This document shows, piece by piece, positions 45,057-53,373 of a DNA stretch of 64,000 bases. The notes below the pieces were generated by a model. It did no database searches. It worked only from the letters and a program-made list of their open reading frames with translations, and had not been told where the DNA came from. Source of the DNA: DATARH01 sp036268075 (GTDB lineage: Bacteria > Pseudomonadota > Alphaproteobacteria > ATCC43930 > CGMCC-115725); NCBI GenBank assembly GCA_036268075.1, contig DATAUV010000117.1, positions 62,001-126,000 of the forward strand. Direction: 5' to 3'. The translations under genes were made by a program, and so were the position numbers. Numbering within the stretch: the first letter of the stretch is position 1; every line of letters starts with the position of its first letter.

Positions 45057-45270
45057 CGGCCACGTCCCCGATCAGCCCCTCCGCCCACTCCAGCGCCTCG
45101 CGTTCCCGCTCCTCGTCCGCGGCCATCGCCCGATAAGCCTCGTCCAGATCATCGAGTACGACGTGAGGACGCGCGAGGTCGTTAAGGAATCGGCTGATTT
45201 GACGACGGCCGACCTTTCCGTGGAGGCCGGCGTAAACATCGTCGTCCACCGTGATCGTCAGCTTTTTCAT
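45043..45270 (-). CDS. Ribbon-helix-helix antitoxin of MazF-type pair
   Basis: 75 residues. The N-terminus KKLTITVDDDVYAGLHGKVG with RRQISRFLNDL fits a ribbon-helix-helix DNA-binding fold; the C-terminal half is acidic (AADEEREREALEWAE), as expected for toxin neutralisation. A GGAGCACGGA site precedes ATG 45270. An inverted repeat 11-31 bases upstream is the likely operator for autoregulation by the antitoxin and toxin complex. Confidence 0.82.
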   Translation of the reverse strand: MKKLTITVDDDVYAGLHGKVGRRQISRFLNDLARPHVVLDDLDEAYRAMAADEEREREALEWAEGLIGDVADEPR

Positions 45271-45280
45271 TCCGTGCTCC

Positions 45281-45301
45281 TATACGTGTAATATACGTAT
45301 A
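45281..45301. promoter_or_regulatory. Palindromic operator of MazF-type module
   Basis: TATACGT (45281-45287) and ACGTATA (45295-45301) form a perfect seven-base inverted repeat with spacer GTAATAT. It is the most AT-rich spot in the neighbourhood and may also contain the -10 element of the antitoxin promoter. Confidence 0.6.
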
Positions 45302-45331
45302 GCTTGCGGACGGCTTCAAGAGCGCGTGCGC

Positions 45332-47038
45332 TCAGCCGCCGGTCTCCAGCGGCTCCTTCCTGAGGAAATTGAAGTCGCAGCCGCGGTCGGCCTGGAGGAT
45401 TTCGCGCCGGTATAGCTGGGCGTAGCCGCGCGGGGGGACCGGCGGGATCGGGGCCGGGCGACGGGCGAGCTCGTCTTCGGCGACCAGGAGGTCGATGCGG
45501 CGGTTCTTGACCGAGAGGCGGATGCGGTCGCCGTTGCGAACCTTCGCGAGCGGGCCCCCCGAGGCCGCGTCGGGCGTTACATGCAAGACAATCGAACCGT
45601 AAGCGGTGCCGCTCATCCGCGCGTCGGAAATGCGGACCATGTCCTTGATTCCGGCGCGGGCAAGCTTTTGCGGGATCGGCAGATAGCCGGCCTCGGGCAT
45701 GCCCGACGCCGACAGCGGCCCGGCGTTTTGCAGCACCAGAAAATCGTCGGGGGTCACGTCGAGGTCGGGGCTGTCGATCCGGGCGGAGAGGTCTTCGAGC
45801 GAGGTGAAGACGACCGCGCGGCCCTCTTTCTCGAACAGCTTGGGGTCGGCGGCCGAGCGCTTGAAGATCGCGCCTTTCGGCGCCAGCGAGCCGAACAACG
45901 CGACGAGGCCGCCCGATTCCTGCAACGGCTCCCCAAGCGGCTTGACCACCTCGCGGTCGACCGGCCCGGAGGGCCGCGCGAGGCGCTCGCCGAGGGTCTC
46001 GCCGGCGACGGTCAGGCAATCGAGGTGCAACATCGGCTGCAATTCGCGCAGCACCGCGCCGATGCCCCCGGCCGCGAACAAATCCTCCATGTAATGCGGC
46101 CCGGTCGGCTTCAGATCGACGATAACCGGGGTGCCGTCGCTGATCTCGTTCAGCCGGTTGAGGTCGATATCGATCCCGGCGCGGCCGGCGATCGCGGTCA
46201 GGTGCAGGACCGCGTTGGTCGAGCCGCCGATCGCCATCAGCACGCGGAGCGCGTTCTCGACCGATTTCGGGGTGACGATCTTGTCCGGCGTCAGTTTCTC
46301 GGCGGCGAGGCGCATCGCGGCGCGGCCGGTCGCCTCGGCGGCGCGCAGGCGGTCGGCGTGGACGGCCGGGATCGCGGCGCTCCCGGGCAGGATCATGCCC
46401 AGCGCCTCGGCGATCGAGGCCATCGTGCTGGCCGTGCCCATCACCGCGCAGGTGCCGGCGGTCGTCGCGAGATTGCCCTCGATATCATGAATCTCGGCGT
46501 CGTCGACCTCGCCGGCGCGGTACTTGGCCCAAAAGCGGCGGCAATCGGTGCACGCGCCGAGCCGCTCGCCATGCCAGCGCGAGGTCAGCATCGGCCCGGC
46601 GACGAGGTTGATCGCGGGTCTGTTGGCAGAGATCGCGCCCATCAGCTGCGCCGGCACGGTCTTGTCGCAACCGCCGACCAGCACCACCGCGTCCATCGGC
46701 TGGGCGCGGATCATCTCCTCGGTGTCCATCGCCATCAGGTTGCGGAACATCAGGCTGGTCGGGTTGAGGAACACCTCGCCCAGCGAAACGGTTGGGAATT
46801 CCAGCGGCAGTCCGCCCGCCGCAAGCACGCCGCGCTTTACCGCGTCGATCAGCTCGGGGAAATGCCGGTGGCAGTTGTTGAACCCCGAAAAGGTGTTGGC
46901 GATGCCGATCACCGGCTTTGACAGCAATTCAGTCGAATACCCCATCGAGCGGGCAAAGGAGCGGCGCAGGTAAAGCGCGAAATCGGGATCGCCGTAATTG
47001 GTCAGGCCTACGCTGAGCCCGTGCGGAGTGTCGGTCAT
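45332..47038 (-). CDS. IlvD/Edd family dehydratase (sugar-acid type)
   Basis: 568 residues, iron-sulfur dehydratase. Cluster-ligand cysteines are seen in VGGCDKTVPAQ and GACTDCRRFWAKY, with TAGTCAVMGTAST nearby; the C-terminal domain has ARMSGTAYGSIVLHVTPDA. The opening RRSFARSMGYSTELL and NTFSGFNNCHRHFPEL is characteristic of the aldonate branch (arabinonate, xylonate, galactonate dehydratases) rather than true IlvD of valine synthesis. ATG 47038 (MTDTPHG). Substrate within that branch is unresolved. A sugar-acid role would fit the SLC13 permease divergent from it. Confidence 0.88.
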   Translation of the reverse strand: MTDTPHGLSVGLTNYGDPDFALYLRRSFARSMGYSTELLSKPVIGIANTFSGFNNCHRHFPELIDAVKRGVLAAGGLPLEFPTVSLGEVFLNPTSLMFRNLMAMDTEEMIRAQPMDAVVLVGGCDKTVPAQLMGAISANRPAINLVAGPMLTSRWHGERLGACTDCRRFWAKYRAGEVDDAEIHDIEGNLATTAGTCAVMGTASTMASIAEALGMILPGSAAIPAVHADRLRAAEATGRAAMRLAAEKLTPDKIVTPKSVENALRVLMAIGGSTNAVLHLTAIAGRAGIDIDLNRLNEISDGTPVIVDLKPTGPHYMEDLFAAGGIGAVLRELQPMLHLDCLTVAGETLGERLARPSGPVDREVVKPLGEPLQESGGLVALFGSLAPKGAIFKRSAADPKLFEKEGRAVVFTSLEDLSARIDSPDLDVTPDDFLVLQNAGPLSASGMPEAGYLPIPQKLARAGIKDMVRISDARMSGTAYGSIVLHVTPDAASGGPLAKVRNGDRIRLSVKNRRIDLLVAEDELARRPAPIPPVPPRGYAQLYRREILQADRGCDFNFLRKEPLETGG

Positions 47039-47169
47039 CGTGGGGTGCCTCGCCGAACTGTGCCGGTCCCCCTTATAGCGGGAAGGGCGGCCCGCAACCA
47101 TTCCCGCCGGCCCGCGTTCTCAGGCGGGGCGGGCCGGAAACGCGCATCGGTAGAGAACGGGGACAGCAC

Positions 47170-49062
47170 ATGAACCGGGCACAGATCCTGACGGTCGTCA
47201 TCCTGGTCGTGATGGTCGCCCTGTTCCTGTGGGAGAAATGGCGGTTCGACATCGTCGCGCTGATGGCGCTGATCGCGTCGGTCGCGGCGGGGATCGTGCC
47301 CGCGAACAAGGCCTTTTCCGGGTTCGCCAACCCGGTATTGCCGCTGATCGGCGCGGCGCTGATCGTGTCGACGGCGATCGGGCAATCGGGCGCGATCGAG
47401 ATACTGGTGCGGCGGCTGAACCCCCTGATGAGATCGCGCGACCTGCAAGTCGGCGTGCTGGTCGCCTGCGTCGTCATTCTGTCCGCCTTCGTCAAAAACA
47501 TCGGGGCGCTGGCGATTTTCATCCCGGCCGCCGTCCAGGTCGCCCGGCGCAATAACCGATCGCCCTCGGAATTCCTGATGCCGCTGAGCTTTGCCTCGCT
47601 GCTCGGCGGATCGATGACCCTCGTCGGAACCTCGCCCAACATCCTCACCGCCAGCGTGCGCCAGCAGCTCACCGGGCAGCCGTTCCACATGTTCGACTTC
47701 ACGCCGGTCGGCGCGGGCATCGCCGTGGTCGGGGCGGTGTTCCTCACCTTTGGCTGGCGGCTGATCCCCCGCGGGCTGCGCGGCTCGGCCGGCGAGACCG
47801 CGTTCAAGATCGAGGATTACACGAGCGAGGCACGGGTTTCCGCCGGGTCGTCCTATATCGGCCAGACCGTGCGGCAGGTCGAGCAGCATGCCGGCGGCGA
47901 GATCGCGATCACCGCGATCATCCGCGACCGCACCGGCCGCGCCGTGCCGAGCGGCAGCTGGCGGCTCTACGAAGACGACGTGCTGGTGATCGAAGCCGAC
48001 CCGCAGGCGCTGGAGCTGGCCGCGCGCGACGGCAAGCTCGAGCTGGTCGGCGGCGAAGAGCCGCCCCCGACCGTCGCCGGGGCCGCCAAACCACCGGCAC
48101 CGCCGAAAAGCCGGGGCCGCGCGAAGACCAAGGCGGCCGCGCATAAGCCCGCCACCAAGACCCAGGCGAGGTCCGACGCCGAGATCGAGGAGCGGCGTCC
48201 CGAGCGGCTCGCGGTGGTCGAGGCGATCGTCGGCATCGGCTCGATCCTGATCGGCCATTCGGCCTCCGATCTGCGCCTGCGCGAGCGGTACGGCGTCAAC
48301 GTGCTGGCGGTCGCGCGGGGCGGGCGGCGCACCAGCGCGCGGATGCGCCGCGCCCGGTTCAGATACGGCGACGCGCTGGTGGTGCAGGGCGATGCCGAGC
48401 GCATCTACGAGATCGTCGCGAGCATCGGCTGCCTGCCGCTGGCGGAACGCGAACTCAAGCTCGGGCGACCGCGGCGGCTGCTGCTGCCCTTGGCGATCCT
48501 GGGGGTGGCGATGGTGGTGACCGGGTTCGAGTGGGTCCCGGTCGAGATCGCCTTTGTCGCCGCGGCGCTGCTGCTCGTGCTGTTCCGTCTGCTGTCGCTC
48601 GACGAGGCCTATGGCGCCGTCGATTGGCCGATCCTGATCCTGCTCGGGTCGCTCATTCCGATCGGCGAAGCGGTCAAGACGACCGGAACCGCCGATCTGA
48701 TCGCGGGCGCATTGTCGGGCGTCGCCGCGCACACGCCGGCCTTTGCGGTGATCGGCGCGGTGCTGGCGGTGACGATGCTGGCGACCCCGGTATTGCACCA
48801 CGCCGCGGCGGTGCTGGTGATGGGCCCGATCGCGGCCAGCCTGGCGCAACGGCTCGGGTTCAATATCGACCCGTTCCTGATGGCGGTCGCGGTCGGCGCC
48901 GGCTCCGATTTTCTGTCGCCGATCGGGCACCAGTCCAACACGCTGGTGATGGGACCCGGCGGCTATCGCTTTGGCGACTATTGGAAGCTGGGCCTGCCGC
49001 TGTCGATTTTGGTCGTCACGCTGGGCACGCCGCTGATCATGCTGGTCTGGCCGTTGCACTGA
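47170..49062 (+). CDS. SLC13/DASS-type permease with two RCK_C (TrkA-C) domains
   Basis: 630 residues. The N-terminal ~195 and C-terminal ~210 residues hold hydrophobic helices of the SLC13/CitMHS fold (SAFVKNIGALAIFIPAA and LVGTSPNILTAS; later TPVLHHAAAVLVMGP and SDFLSPIGHQSNTLVMGPG). Between them lie two TrkA-C-like regulatory domains (about 220-300 and 345-425). These are joined by a Pro/Ala/Lys-rich linker around 305-335. Family members transport organic anions or sulfate with sodium. Divergent from the IlvD/Edd gene by 131 bases, so co-regulation is possible. Confidence 0.88.
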   Translation: MNRAQILTVVILVVMVALFLWEKWRFDIVALMALIASVAAGIVPANKAFSGFANPVLPLIGAALIVSTAIGQSGAIEILVRRLNPLMRSRDLQVGVLVACVVILSAFVKNIGALAIFIPAAVQVARRNNRSPSEFLMPLSFASLLGGSMTLVGTSPNILTASVRQQLTGQPFHMFDFTPVGAGIAVVGAVFLTFGWRLIPRGLRGSAGETAFKIEDYTSEARVSAGSSYIGQTVRQVEQHAGGEIAITAIIRDRTGRAVPSGSWRLYEDDVLVIEADPQALELAARDGKLELVGGEEPPPTVAGAAKPPAPPKSRGRAKTKAAAHKPATKTQARSDAEIEERRPERLAVVEAIVGIGSILIGHSASDLRLRERYGVNVLAVARGGRRTSARMRRARFRYGDALVVQGDAERIYEIVASIGCLPLAERELKLGRPRRLLLPLAILGVAMVVTGFEWVPVEIAFVAAALLLVLFRLLSLDEAYGAVDWPILILLGSLIPIGEAVKTTGTADLIAGALSGVAAHTPAFAVIGAVLAVTMLATPVLHHAAAVLVMGPIAASLAQRLGFNIDPFLMAVAVGAGSDFLSPIGHQSNTLVMGPGGYRFGDYWKLGLPLSILVVTLGTPLIMLVWPLH

Positions 49063-49239
49063 GGCCGATGAAACACGTGAAATCAATAACTAATCTCATT
49101 CGCATCCTCACCCACCGGTTTCCGTTGATAAAAACTTTTCGCTCCCCACATGCTCCAGTGGAATTGTCGGTACTTTTTCGCGTTAACGGGCACAGCGCAC
49201 AAATGTGCGGTCCGGGCGTAACAACTGAGGGTGGGTGGT

Positions 49240-49611
49240 ATGACGAAGCCAAAGCGAGGCCGGTCGACGGCCGCGATCGACGACCATGTCGGCGCGCGCA
49301 TCCGCGAGCGGCGGATCATGCTGGGGCTGACCCAGCAGCAGCTTGCCGAGATGATCGGCGTCACCTACCAGCAGGCGCATAAATACGAGCGCGGCATCAA
49401 CCGCGTCTCCGCGGGTCGCCTGTACGAGATCGCGCGCGTGCTCAACGCGCCGGTCATGTATTTCTATGAAGGGCTCGGCCAGGAAGCGCCGCAGCCCGCG
49501 ACCCCGCACCAGCGCATGCTGCTGGAGATCGCGCGCAATTTCGCCGAGATCCAGAACGAAAAGCACCAGGAAGCGGTCAGCCAACTCGCCCGCGCACTCG
49601 CCGGGCGCTGA
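49240..49611 (+). CDS. XRE-family regulator, PraR-like
   Basis: About 123 residues. A helix-turn-helix domain at about 14-70 reads VGARIRERRIMLGLTQQQLA then GVTYQQAHKYERGINRVSAG, strongly resembling PraR, the rhizobial regulator of biofilm and adhesion genes; the YxQxxKYERGxNRV signature fits. The C-terminal helix is of unknown role. ATG 49240 with GAGG nine bases upstream. The 177 bases before it are AT-rich and must contain its promoter. A terminator follows at 49626-49655. Confidence 0.85.
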   Translation: MTKPKRGRSTAAIDDHVGARIRERRIMLGLTQQQLAEMIGVTYQQAHKYERGINRVSAGRLYEIARVLNAPVMYFYEGLGQEAPQPATPHQRMLLEIARNFAEIQNEKHQEAVSQLARALAGR

Positions 49612-49625
49612 TCCCTGGTCGACTC

Positions 49626-49655
49626 ATCCCCGCCGGCTGCCCTGCCGGCGGGGAT
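49626..49655. terminator. Intrinsic terminator-like hairpin after XRE gene
   Basis: Perfect 12-base arms (49626-49637 and 49644-49655) with a six-base loop, followed by a short ATTTG tract. Lies 14 bases after the regulator stop. Confidence 0.65.
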
Positions 49656-49664
49656 ATTTGCGTC

Positions 49665-49770
49665 TAGAGCATGTTTCGGAAAAGTGGTCCCAGTTTTCCG
49701 ATAAGAACATGCTCCATTTCAAATAGTTGAAGAGCGAAATCCGATTCAATAGGATCGGATTTTGCTCTAG
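49665..49770. repeat. 106-base interspersed repeat, copy 2
   Basis: Near-identical to 41492-41597 (99 of 106 positions). Same outer TAGAGC...GCTCTAG ends. Located between convergent regulator and aldolase genes; here the stops of neighbouring genes lie outside the element. Confidence 0.85.
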
Positions 49771-49785
49771 CCCCGGAACTCCAGC

Positions 49786-50571
49786 CTAACCTCTGAATCC
49801 CGGATCGAGCTTTTCGACGAGGCGCAACAACGCCGGCCATTCACGCTGCCCGCCCAGGCGCGGGGTATTGCCGGAATTCGCAAATTGCTGCGCCTGCCGC
49901 TCGCAAACCTCCACGGGCGGCATGACGATCTTGCCGCCCGCCGCGGCCGCTGCCTGAATCTTGAGCTGGGCTTCGGCCGAGCGCTCGAAATGATAGGTCA
50001 GCGAAAATGCCTCGGCGACATTGCGGCCGGTCGCCAGCAGCCCGTGATTGCGCAGCACCAGCACCGGGTGCGGGCCGATCGACTGCTGCAGCCGCGCGCG
50101 CTCGTCGAGATCGAGCGAGACGCCTTCGTAATCGTGATAACCGAGCCGGCCGTAGAACCGCATCGCCCACTGGCTGAGCGGCAGCAGCCCTTCTTCGAGC
50201 GCACCGACCGCGATATCCGCCTCGGTATGGGTGTGGATCACGCACTCGACGTCGGGCCGGCCCATATAGATCGCGCTGTGGATCACAAAGCCGGCATAGT
50301 TCGGCTCGTATTCCGACGGCTCGACCTGATTGCCGTTGATGTCGATCTTGATCAGGTTCGATGCCGTGATCTCGTCGAACATCAGCCCCATCGGGTTGAT
50401 CAGGAACTGGTCGGTCGTCCCCGGCACCCGCGCCGAATTATGCGTCAGAATCAGGTCGTCCCATTTGAAATGCGCGATCAGGCGGTAGGCCGCCGCGAGA
50501 TCGACGCGAACCCGCCACTCCTCGGCATCGATATGCGAGGGGCGGGTTGAGAGAACTTCGAGTGTGTCCAT
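49786..50571 (-). CDS. Class II aldolase/adducin family protein
   Basis: 261 residues with the class II aldolase fold: AAAYRLIAHFKWDDLILTHN, zinc histidines in CVIHTHTEADIAVG, a catalytic acidic residue region and VLRNHGLLATGRNVAEAF. Related to fuculose-phosphate aldolase but lacking clear phosphate-binding residues; many such proteins are decarboxylases or have unknown action. ATG 50571. It follows an isolated palindrome half (50593-50625) on its upstream side. No sugar kinase is near. Confidence 0.87.
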   Translation of the reverse strand: MDTLEVLSTRPSHIDAEEWRVRVDLAAAYRLIAHFKWDDLILTHNSARVPGTTDQFLINPMGLMFDEITASNLIKIDINGNQVEPSEYEPNYAGFVIHSAIYMGRPDVECVIHTHTEADIAVGALEEGLLPLSQWAMRFYGRLGYHDYEGVSLDLDERARLQQSIGPHPVLVLRNHGLLATGRNVAEAFSLTYHFERSAEAQLKIQAAAAAGGKIVMPPVEVCERQAQQFANSGNTPRLGGQREWPALLRLVEKLDPGFRG

Positions 50572-50642
50572 GCGCTTCTCCGAACGGGCGGTCGTAGGAT
50601 GGGTTGAGCCTACGCGAAACTTATCGCTTTCGCCGCATGCAA

Positions 50643-51017
50643 TTATCGATGGATTTCGGCGCGGCGAATACGAACCCCGCGGTCGGTCACGACCACGATT
50701 GCGCCGGCTAAATTGTCCAAGTCGAGGCTGGCGACCGCCGCCTTTACAAGTCGCAAATAATCGACGCGGCTTTGTTCCGCCAACCGCAGCAGAATAACGC
50801 CGGCGTGGCTACCCGCCGGATAGCGCCTAATATCTCCAAATTCCTTGTCCGCGGTGACCAGCCACCGTCGTTCTGCTTGAACGCCCCGCCACAAGTCAAG
50901 GTCAGCGATCCCGCGCCACCCTTGATCAGTGACAGTGACCGCGTCGTGTCCAAGCTCAACCAAGAGATCGGCGAGCTGGTCCGGCAGATTCTCGTCCACC
51001 TTCAAACGAACGGACAC
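50643..51017 (-). CDS. DUF5615 PIN-like protein (putative toxin)
   Basis: 124 residues of the DUF5615 family, which adopts a PIN-like nuclease fold. Conserved: LKVDENLPDQLADLLVELGHDA, DLDLWRGVQAERRWLVTADKEFGD with acidic residues spaced as in PIN active sites, and HAGVILLRL. Start GTG 51017 shares one base with the stop of the DUF433 gene (TAGTG). Such DUF433-DUF5615 pairs behave as toxin-antitoxin-like modules (VapC45-like) by family knowledge; activity here is inferred. Confidence 0.85.
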   Translation of the reverse strand: MSVRLKVDENLPDQLADLLVELGHDAVTVTDQGWRGIADLDLWRGVQAERRWLVTADKEFGDIRRYPAGSHAGVILLRLAEQSRVDYLRLVKAAVASLDLDNLAGAIVVVTDRGVRIRRAEIHR

Positions 51018-51280
51018 TAGTCGCTATCATCGTATTCGGGAACCGCGGTCGCTTCCGCCGCCAGCGCCGCGGCGAAGCGCAGCGCTGCCACAATGTCCTC
51101 GCGCGTCAGCTGAGGCCACCCTTTCAGGATTTGTTCCGGCGTATCCCCGGCCGCGATGCTGCCGACAATCACGCTTGCCGGCACGCGCGTGCCCTTGATG
51201 CATGGCGTGCCATGATGGATACGCCGATCAATGCTGATCCGGTCGCGCCAGTCCGTCAACGCGACCTTTTCCTCGGTCAT
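51017..51280 (-). CDS. DUF433 family antitoxin-like protein
   Basis: 87 residues of DUF433: RISIDRRIHHGTPCIKGTRV, then PASVIVGSIAAGDTPEQIL and WPQLTREDIVAALRFAAALA. The domain is a winged-helix-like DNA-binding fold also called the VapB45-like antitoxin. ATG 51280 is used; GTG 51289 would add three residues. It directly precedes and overlaps the DUF5615 gene, so it should be translated first and neutralise it. Confidence 0.85.
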   Translation of the reverse strand: MTEEKVALTDWRDRISIDRRIHHGTPCIKGTRVPASVIVGSIAAGDTPEQILKGWPQLTREDIVAALRFAAALAAEATAVPEYDDSD

Positions 51281-51340
51281 AGTAGGCACAGCGGATCTAT
51301 CTCCTTTCCGTCAGAACGGTCTCGCCGCCTCGAACGCTCC

Positions 51341-51754
51341 CTACACCGGCGCGAAGCACGGCACCGGTGGGCCACCCTCCGTCGCCTTGAAGACGAGCTT
51401 TACGGCCTGGCCGACCTTGATCGCATCGAGGTCGCAATCGACGATGTTGGTCATCATCGTCGGGCCCTCGGCCAGGGTCACGTAGGCGATCGCATAGGGG
51501 ACCGGGGCGCCGCGGCGCATCACGCTGTAGGTATAGATCGTGCCGCTGCCCGATGCTTGCTGCCAGCTCGTCTTGTCGCTGAAGCAGAACGGGCAGTGGC
51601 GGCGCGGGTAGAAATGCAGCTCGCCGCAGGAATCGCATTTCTTGACCAGCAGCTTGCCTTCGGCGGCGGCGTCCCAGAACGCCTGCGTCTCGGAATTGGG
51701 CTGCGGCGCGGGATACTTCCGAATCTGTTGAGCTGTCTCTTGCCCTTGGGCCAT
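51341..51754 (-). CDS. Zn-ribbon/OB-fold (DUF35) thiolase partner protein
   Basis: 137 residues. N-terminal zinc ribbon with four cysteines (KKCDSCGELHFYPRRHCPFC) and an OB-fold (TIYTYSVMRRGAPVPYAIAYVTL) ending in a hydrophobic C-terminus. DUF35 proteins bind thiolase-like enzymes and supply part of the CoA-ester channel, as in ChsH2-Ltp2. It starts six bases after the thiolase-like gene on the same strand, a typical pairing. Confidence 0.88.
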   Translation of the reverse strand: MAQGQETAQQIRKYPAPQPNSETQAFWDAAAEGKLLVKKCDSCGELHFYPRRHCPFCFSDKTSWQQASGSGTIYTYSVMRRGAPVPYAIAYVTLAEGPTMMTNIVDCDLDAIKVGQAVKLVFKATEGGPPVPCFAPV

Positions 51755-51759
51755 CGACC

Positions 51760-52932
51760 CTACTCCCTTTCCATGATGACGGTGGCGGCGCCGTGGCGGG
51801 TGCCGAGCGAGCCGCCGGTGCCATGCGCCAGCGCGAGGTCGCAGTTGGGCACCTGCACCTTCGGGTGGGCCTCGCCGCGGAGCTGACGGACCGCCTCGAT
51901 GACCTTGGTAAGACCGCCGCGGTTCGACGGGTGGTTGTTGCACAGCCCGCCGCCATCGGTGTTGAACGGCAATTTGCCGACACCCGAGATCAGGTTGCCG
52001 TCGCTGACGAACTTGCCGCCCTGGCCCTTTTCACAGAAGCCGAGATCTTCGATCTGCATCACGACGGTGATCGTGAAACTGTCGTAGATCGAGGCGTATT
52101 TCATGTCGGCCGGCTTGACTCCGGCCTCGGCGAACGCGATCGGCCCCGACACGACCGCGCCCGAATAGGTCAGGTCGAGCTTGCCGCCATATTGGTTTTT
52201 CGGGCCTTCACCGCAGCCGATCACCTTGACCCGGGGCCGGTTGAGGCTCTTGGCGATCTCGGGCTTGGCGAGGATGATCGCCCCGCCGCCGTCGCTGATG
52301 ACGCAGCAATCGAGCCGGTGCAGCGGGTCGGCGATCATCGGCGAGTTGACCACCTCCTCGACGGTCACGACGTCGCGCAGCATCGCATGCTCGTTGTACT
52401 GCGCATGGTGCGAGGCCGCGACCTTGACCCAGGCGAGCTGCTCGCTGGTCGTGCCGAACTGGTGCATGTGGCGCATCGCGCACATCGCGTACATGTTGGC
52501 GGTGGCGGGGCCGAACGGAAACTCGAACGCCGATTCCGGCATCTGGACGGCCGGCGCGCGCGGTGCGGTGCCGGTCGCCATGCCGTCGGCGCGCGGCCGT
52601 CCGGCGAGCGTGATGAGCGCAACGTTGCACTTGCCGGCGGCGATCGCCTCGGCGGCGTGACCGACCTGCAAGAGATAGGACGAGCCGCCGGTATCGGTCG
52701 AATCCCAGTGCTTCAGCTTGAGGCCGAGGTAGTCGATCATCGACAGCGCGCCGAGCCCGGTCATATCGCCGGCGGCGCAGAAATAGCCGTCTATGTCGTC
52801 CTTCGAAATTCCGGCATCCGCGATCGCGCCGCGGGCGCTTTCGGCGTGGAGCTGCGGTATCGTCTTGTCGGTGGCGAGCCGTGTCGGATGCTCGTAGATG
52901 CCGACGATATAGGCCTGATCTCGAATGCTCAT
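51760..52932 (-). CDS. Thiolase-like protein (SCP-x type), probable DUF35 partner
   Basis: 390 residues with the thiolase fold: AYIVGIYEHPT opening, then SARGAIADAGISKDDIDGYF and a C-terminal HPSNRGGLTKVIEAVRQLRG and HGTGGSLGTRHGAATVIM. At the position of the nucleophilic cysteine the sequence reads TDTGGSSYLLQVGHAAEAI, with no cysteine. YDSFTITVVMQIEDLGFCEKG keeps a tyrosine used in Ltp2-type aldolases. So it may be an aldolase or degenerate condensing enzyme rather than a thiolase. Start ATG 52932. Confidence 0.85.
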   Translation of the reverse strand: MSIRDQAYIVGIYEHPTRLATDKTIPQLHAESARGAIADAGISKDDIDGYFCAAGDMTGLGALSMIDYLGLKLKHWDSTDTGGSSYLLQVGHAAEAIAAGKCNVALITLAGRPRADGMATGTAPRAPAVQMPESAFEFPFGPATANMYAMCAMRHMHQFGTTSEQLAWVKVAASHHAQYNEHAMLRDVVTVEEVVNSPMIADPLHRLDCCVISDGGGAIILAKPEIAKSLNRPRVKVIGCGEGPKNQYGGKLDLTYSGAVVSGPIAFAEAGVKPADMKYASIYDSFTITVVMQIEDLGFCEKGQGGKFVSDGNLISGVGKLPFNTDGGGLCNNHPSNRGGLTKVIEAVRQLRGEAHPKVQVPNCDLALAHGTGGSLGTRHGAATVIMERE

Positions 52933-53082
52933 CGCGGGCTGACCCTCGTGTCTGTCGCTGGGCCGATGGGATACCGTCCACGCGCGGCGGTCAATCCTCG
53001 ATTGCCGGAGTGTGCTTTGACCGCGACCGGGCCGTCACCTATGGTTGCACCACTCACGCCTCGCACTCATCGGAGACCCACA

Positions 53083-53373
53083 ATGCGCGCCTTCGGTACC
53101 GCCGCCTTGGTGGCGACGATGCTGGCCGTCACGCCAGCGCTCGCGGAAAACCTCGATCTGTCCACGGTGACCTGCAAGGATTTCCTCGCTGCCGGCAAGG
53201 ACAACATCTCGATCATCCTGACCTGGCTCGACGCTTACTACCTCGGCAAGGACGCGCCCCCGGTGATCGATTTCGACCGGATGACCAAGAGCGGCGCGGC
53301 GCTCGGCAAGTATTGCGGCGAAAACGGCGACGCGACGCTGTCAAAGGCCGCCGACAAGGTTATGTCGAAGTAA
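53083..53373 (+). CDS. HdeA/HdeB-like periplasmic protein
   Basis: 96 residues with a Sec signal (GTAALVATMLAVTPALAE) and the HdeA/HdeB-like domain: DLSTVTCKDFLAAGKDN, then LGKYCGENGDATLSKAADKV. The two cysteines form the conserved disulfide. Acid-stress chaperones of this family protect periplasmic proteins; many alphaproteobacterial versions are less characterised. The stop overlaps the convergent CoA-transferase gene by 14 bases. Confidence 0.82.
   Translation: MRAFGTAALVATMLAVTPALAENLDLSTVTCKDFLAAGKDNISIILTWLDAYYLGKDAPPVIDFDRMTKSGAALGKYCGENGDATLSKAADKVMSK

Noticed and set aside
45332..47038. Assigning ilvD (valine/isoleucine synthesis)
   Set aside because: The N-terminal features fit the aldonate dehydratase branch, and no other ilv gene is near.
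47035..49086. 683-residue minus-strand frame opposite the SLC13 permease
   Set aside because: Antisense to a recognisable permease; composed of Arg, Asp, His and Gln runs without any domain.
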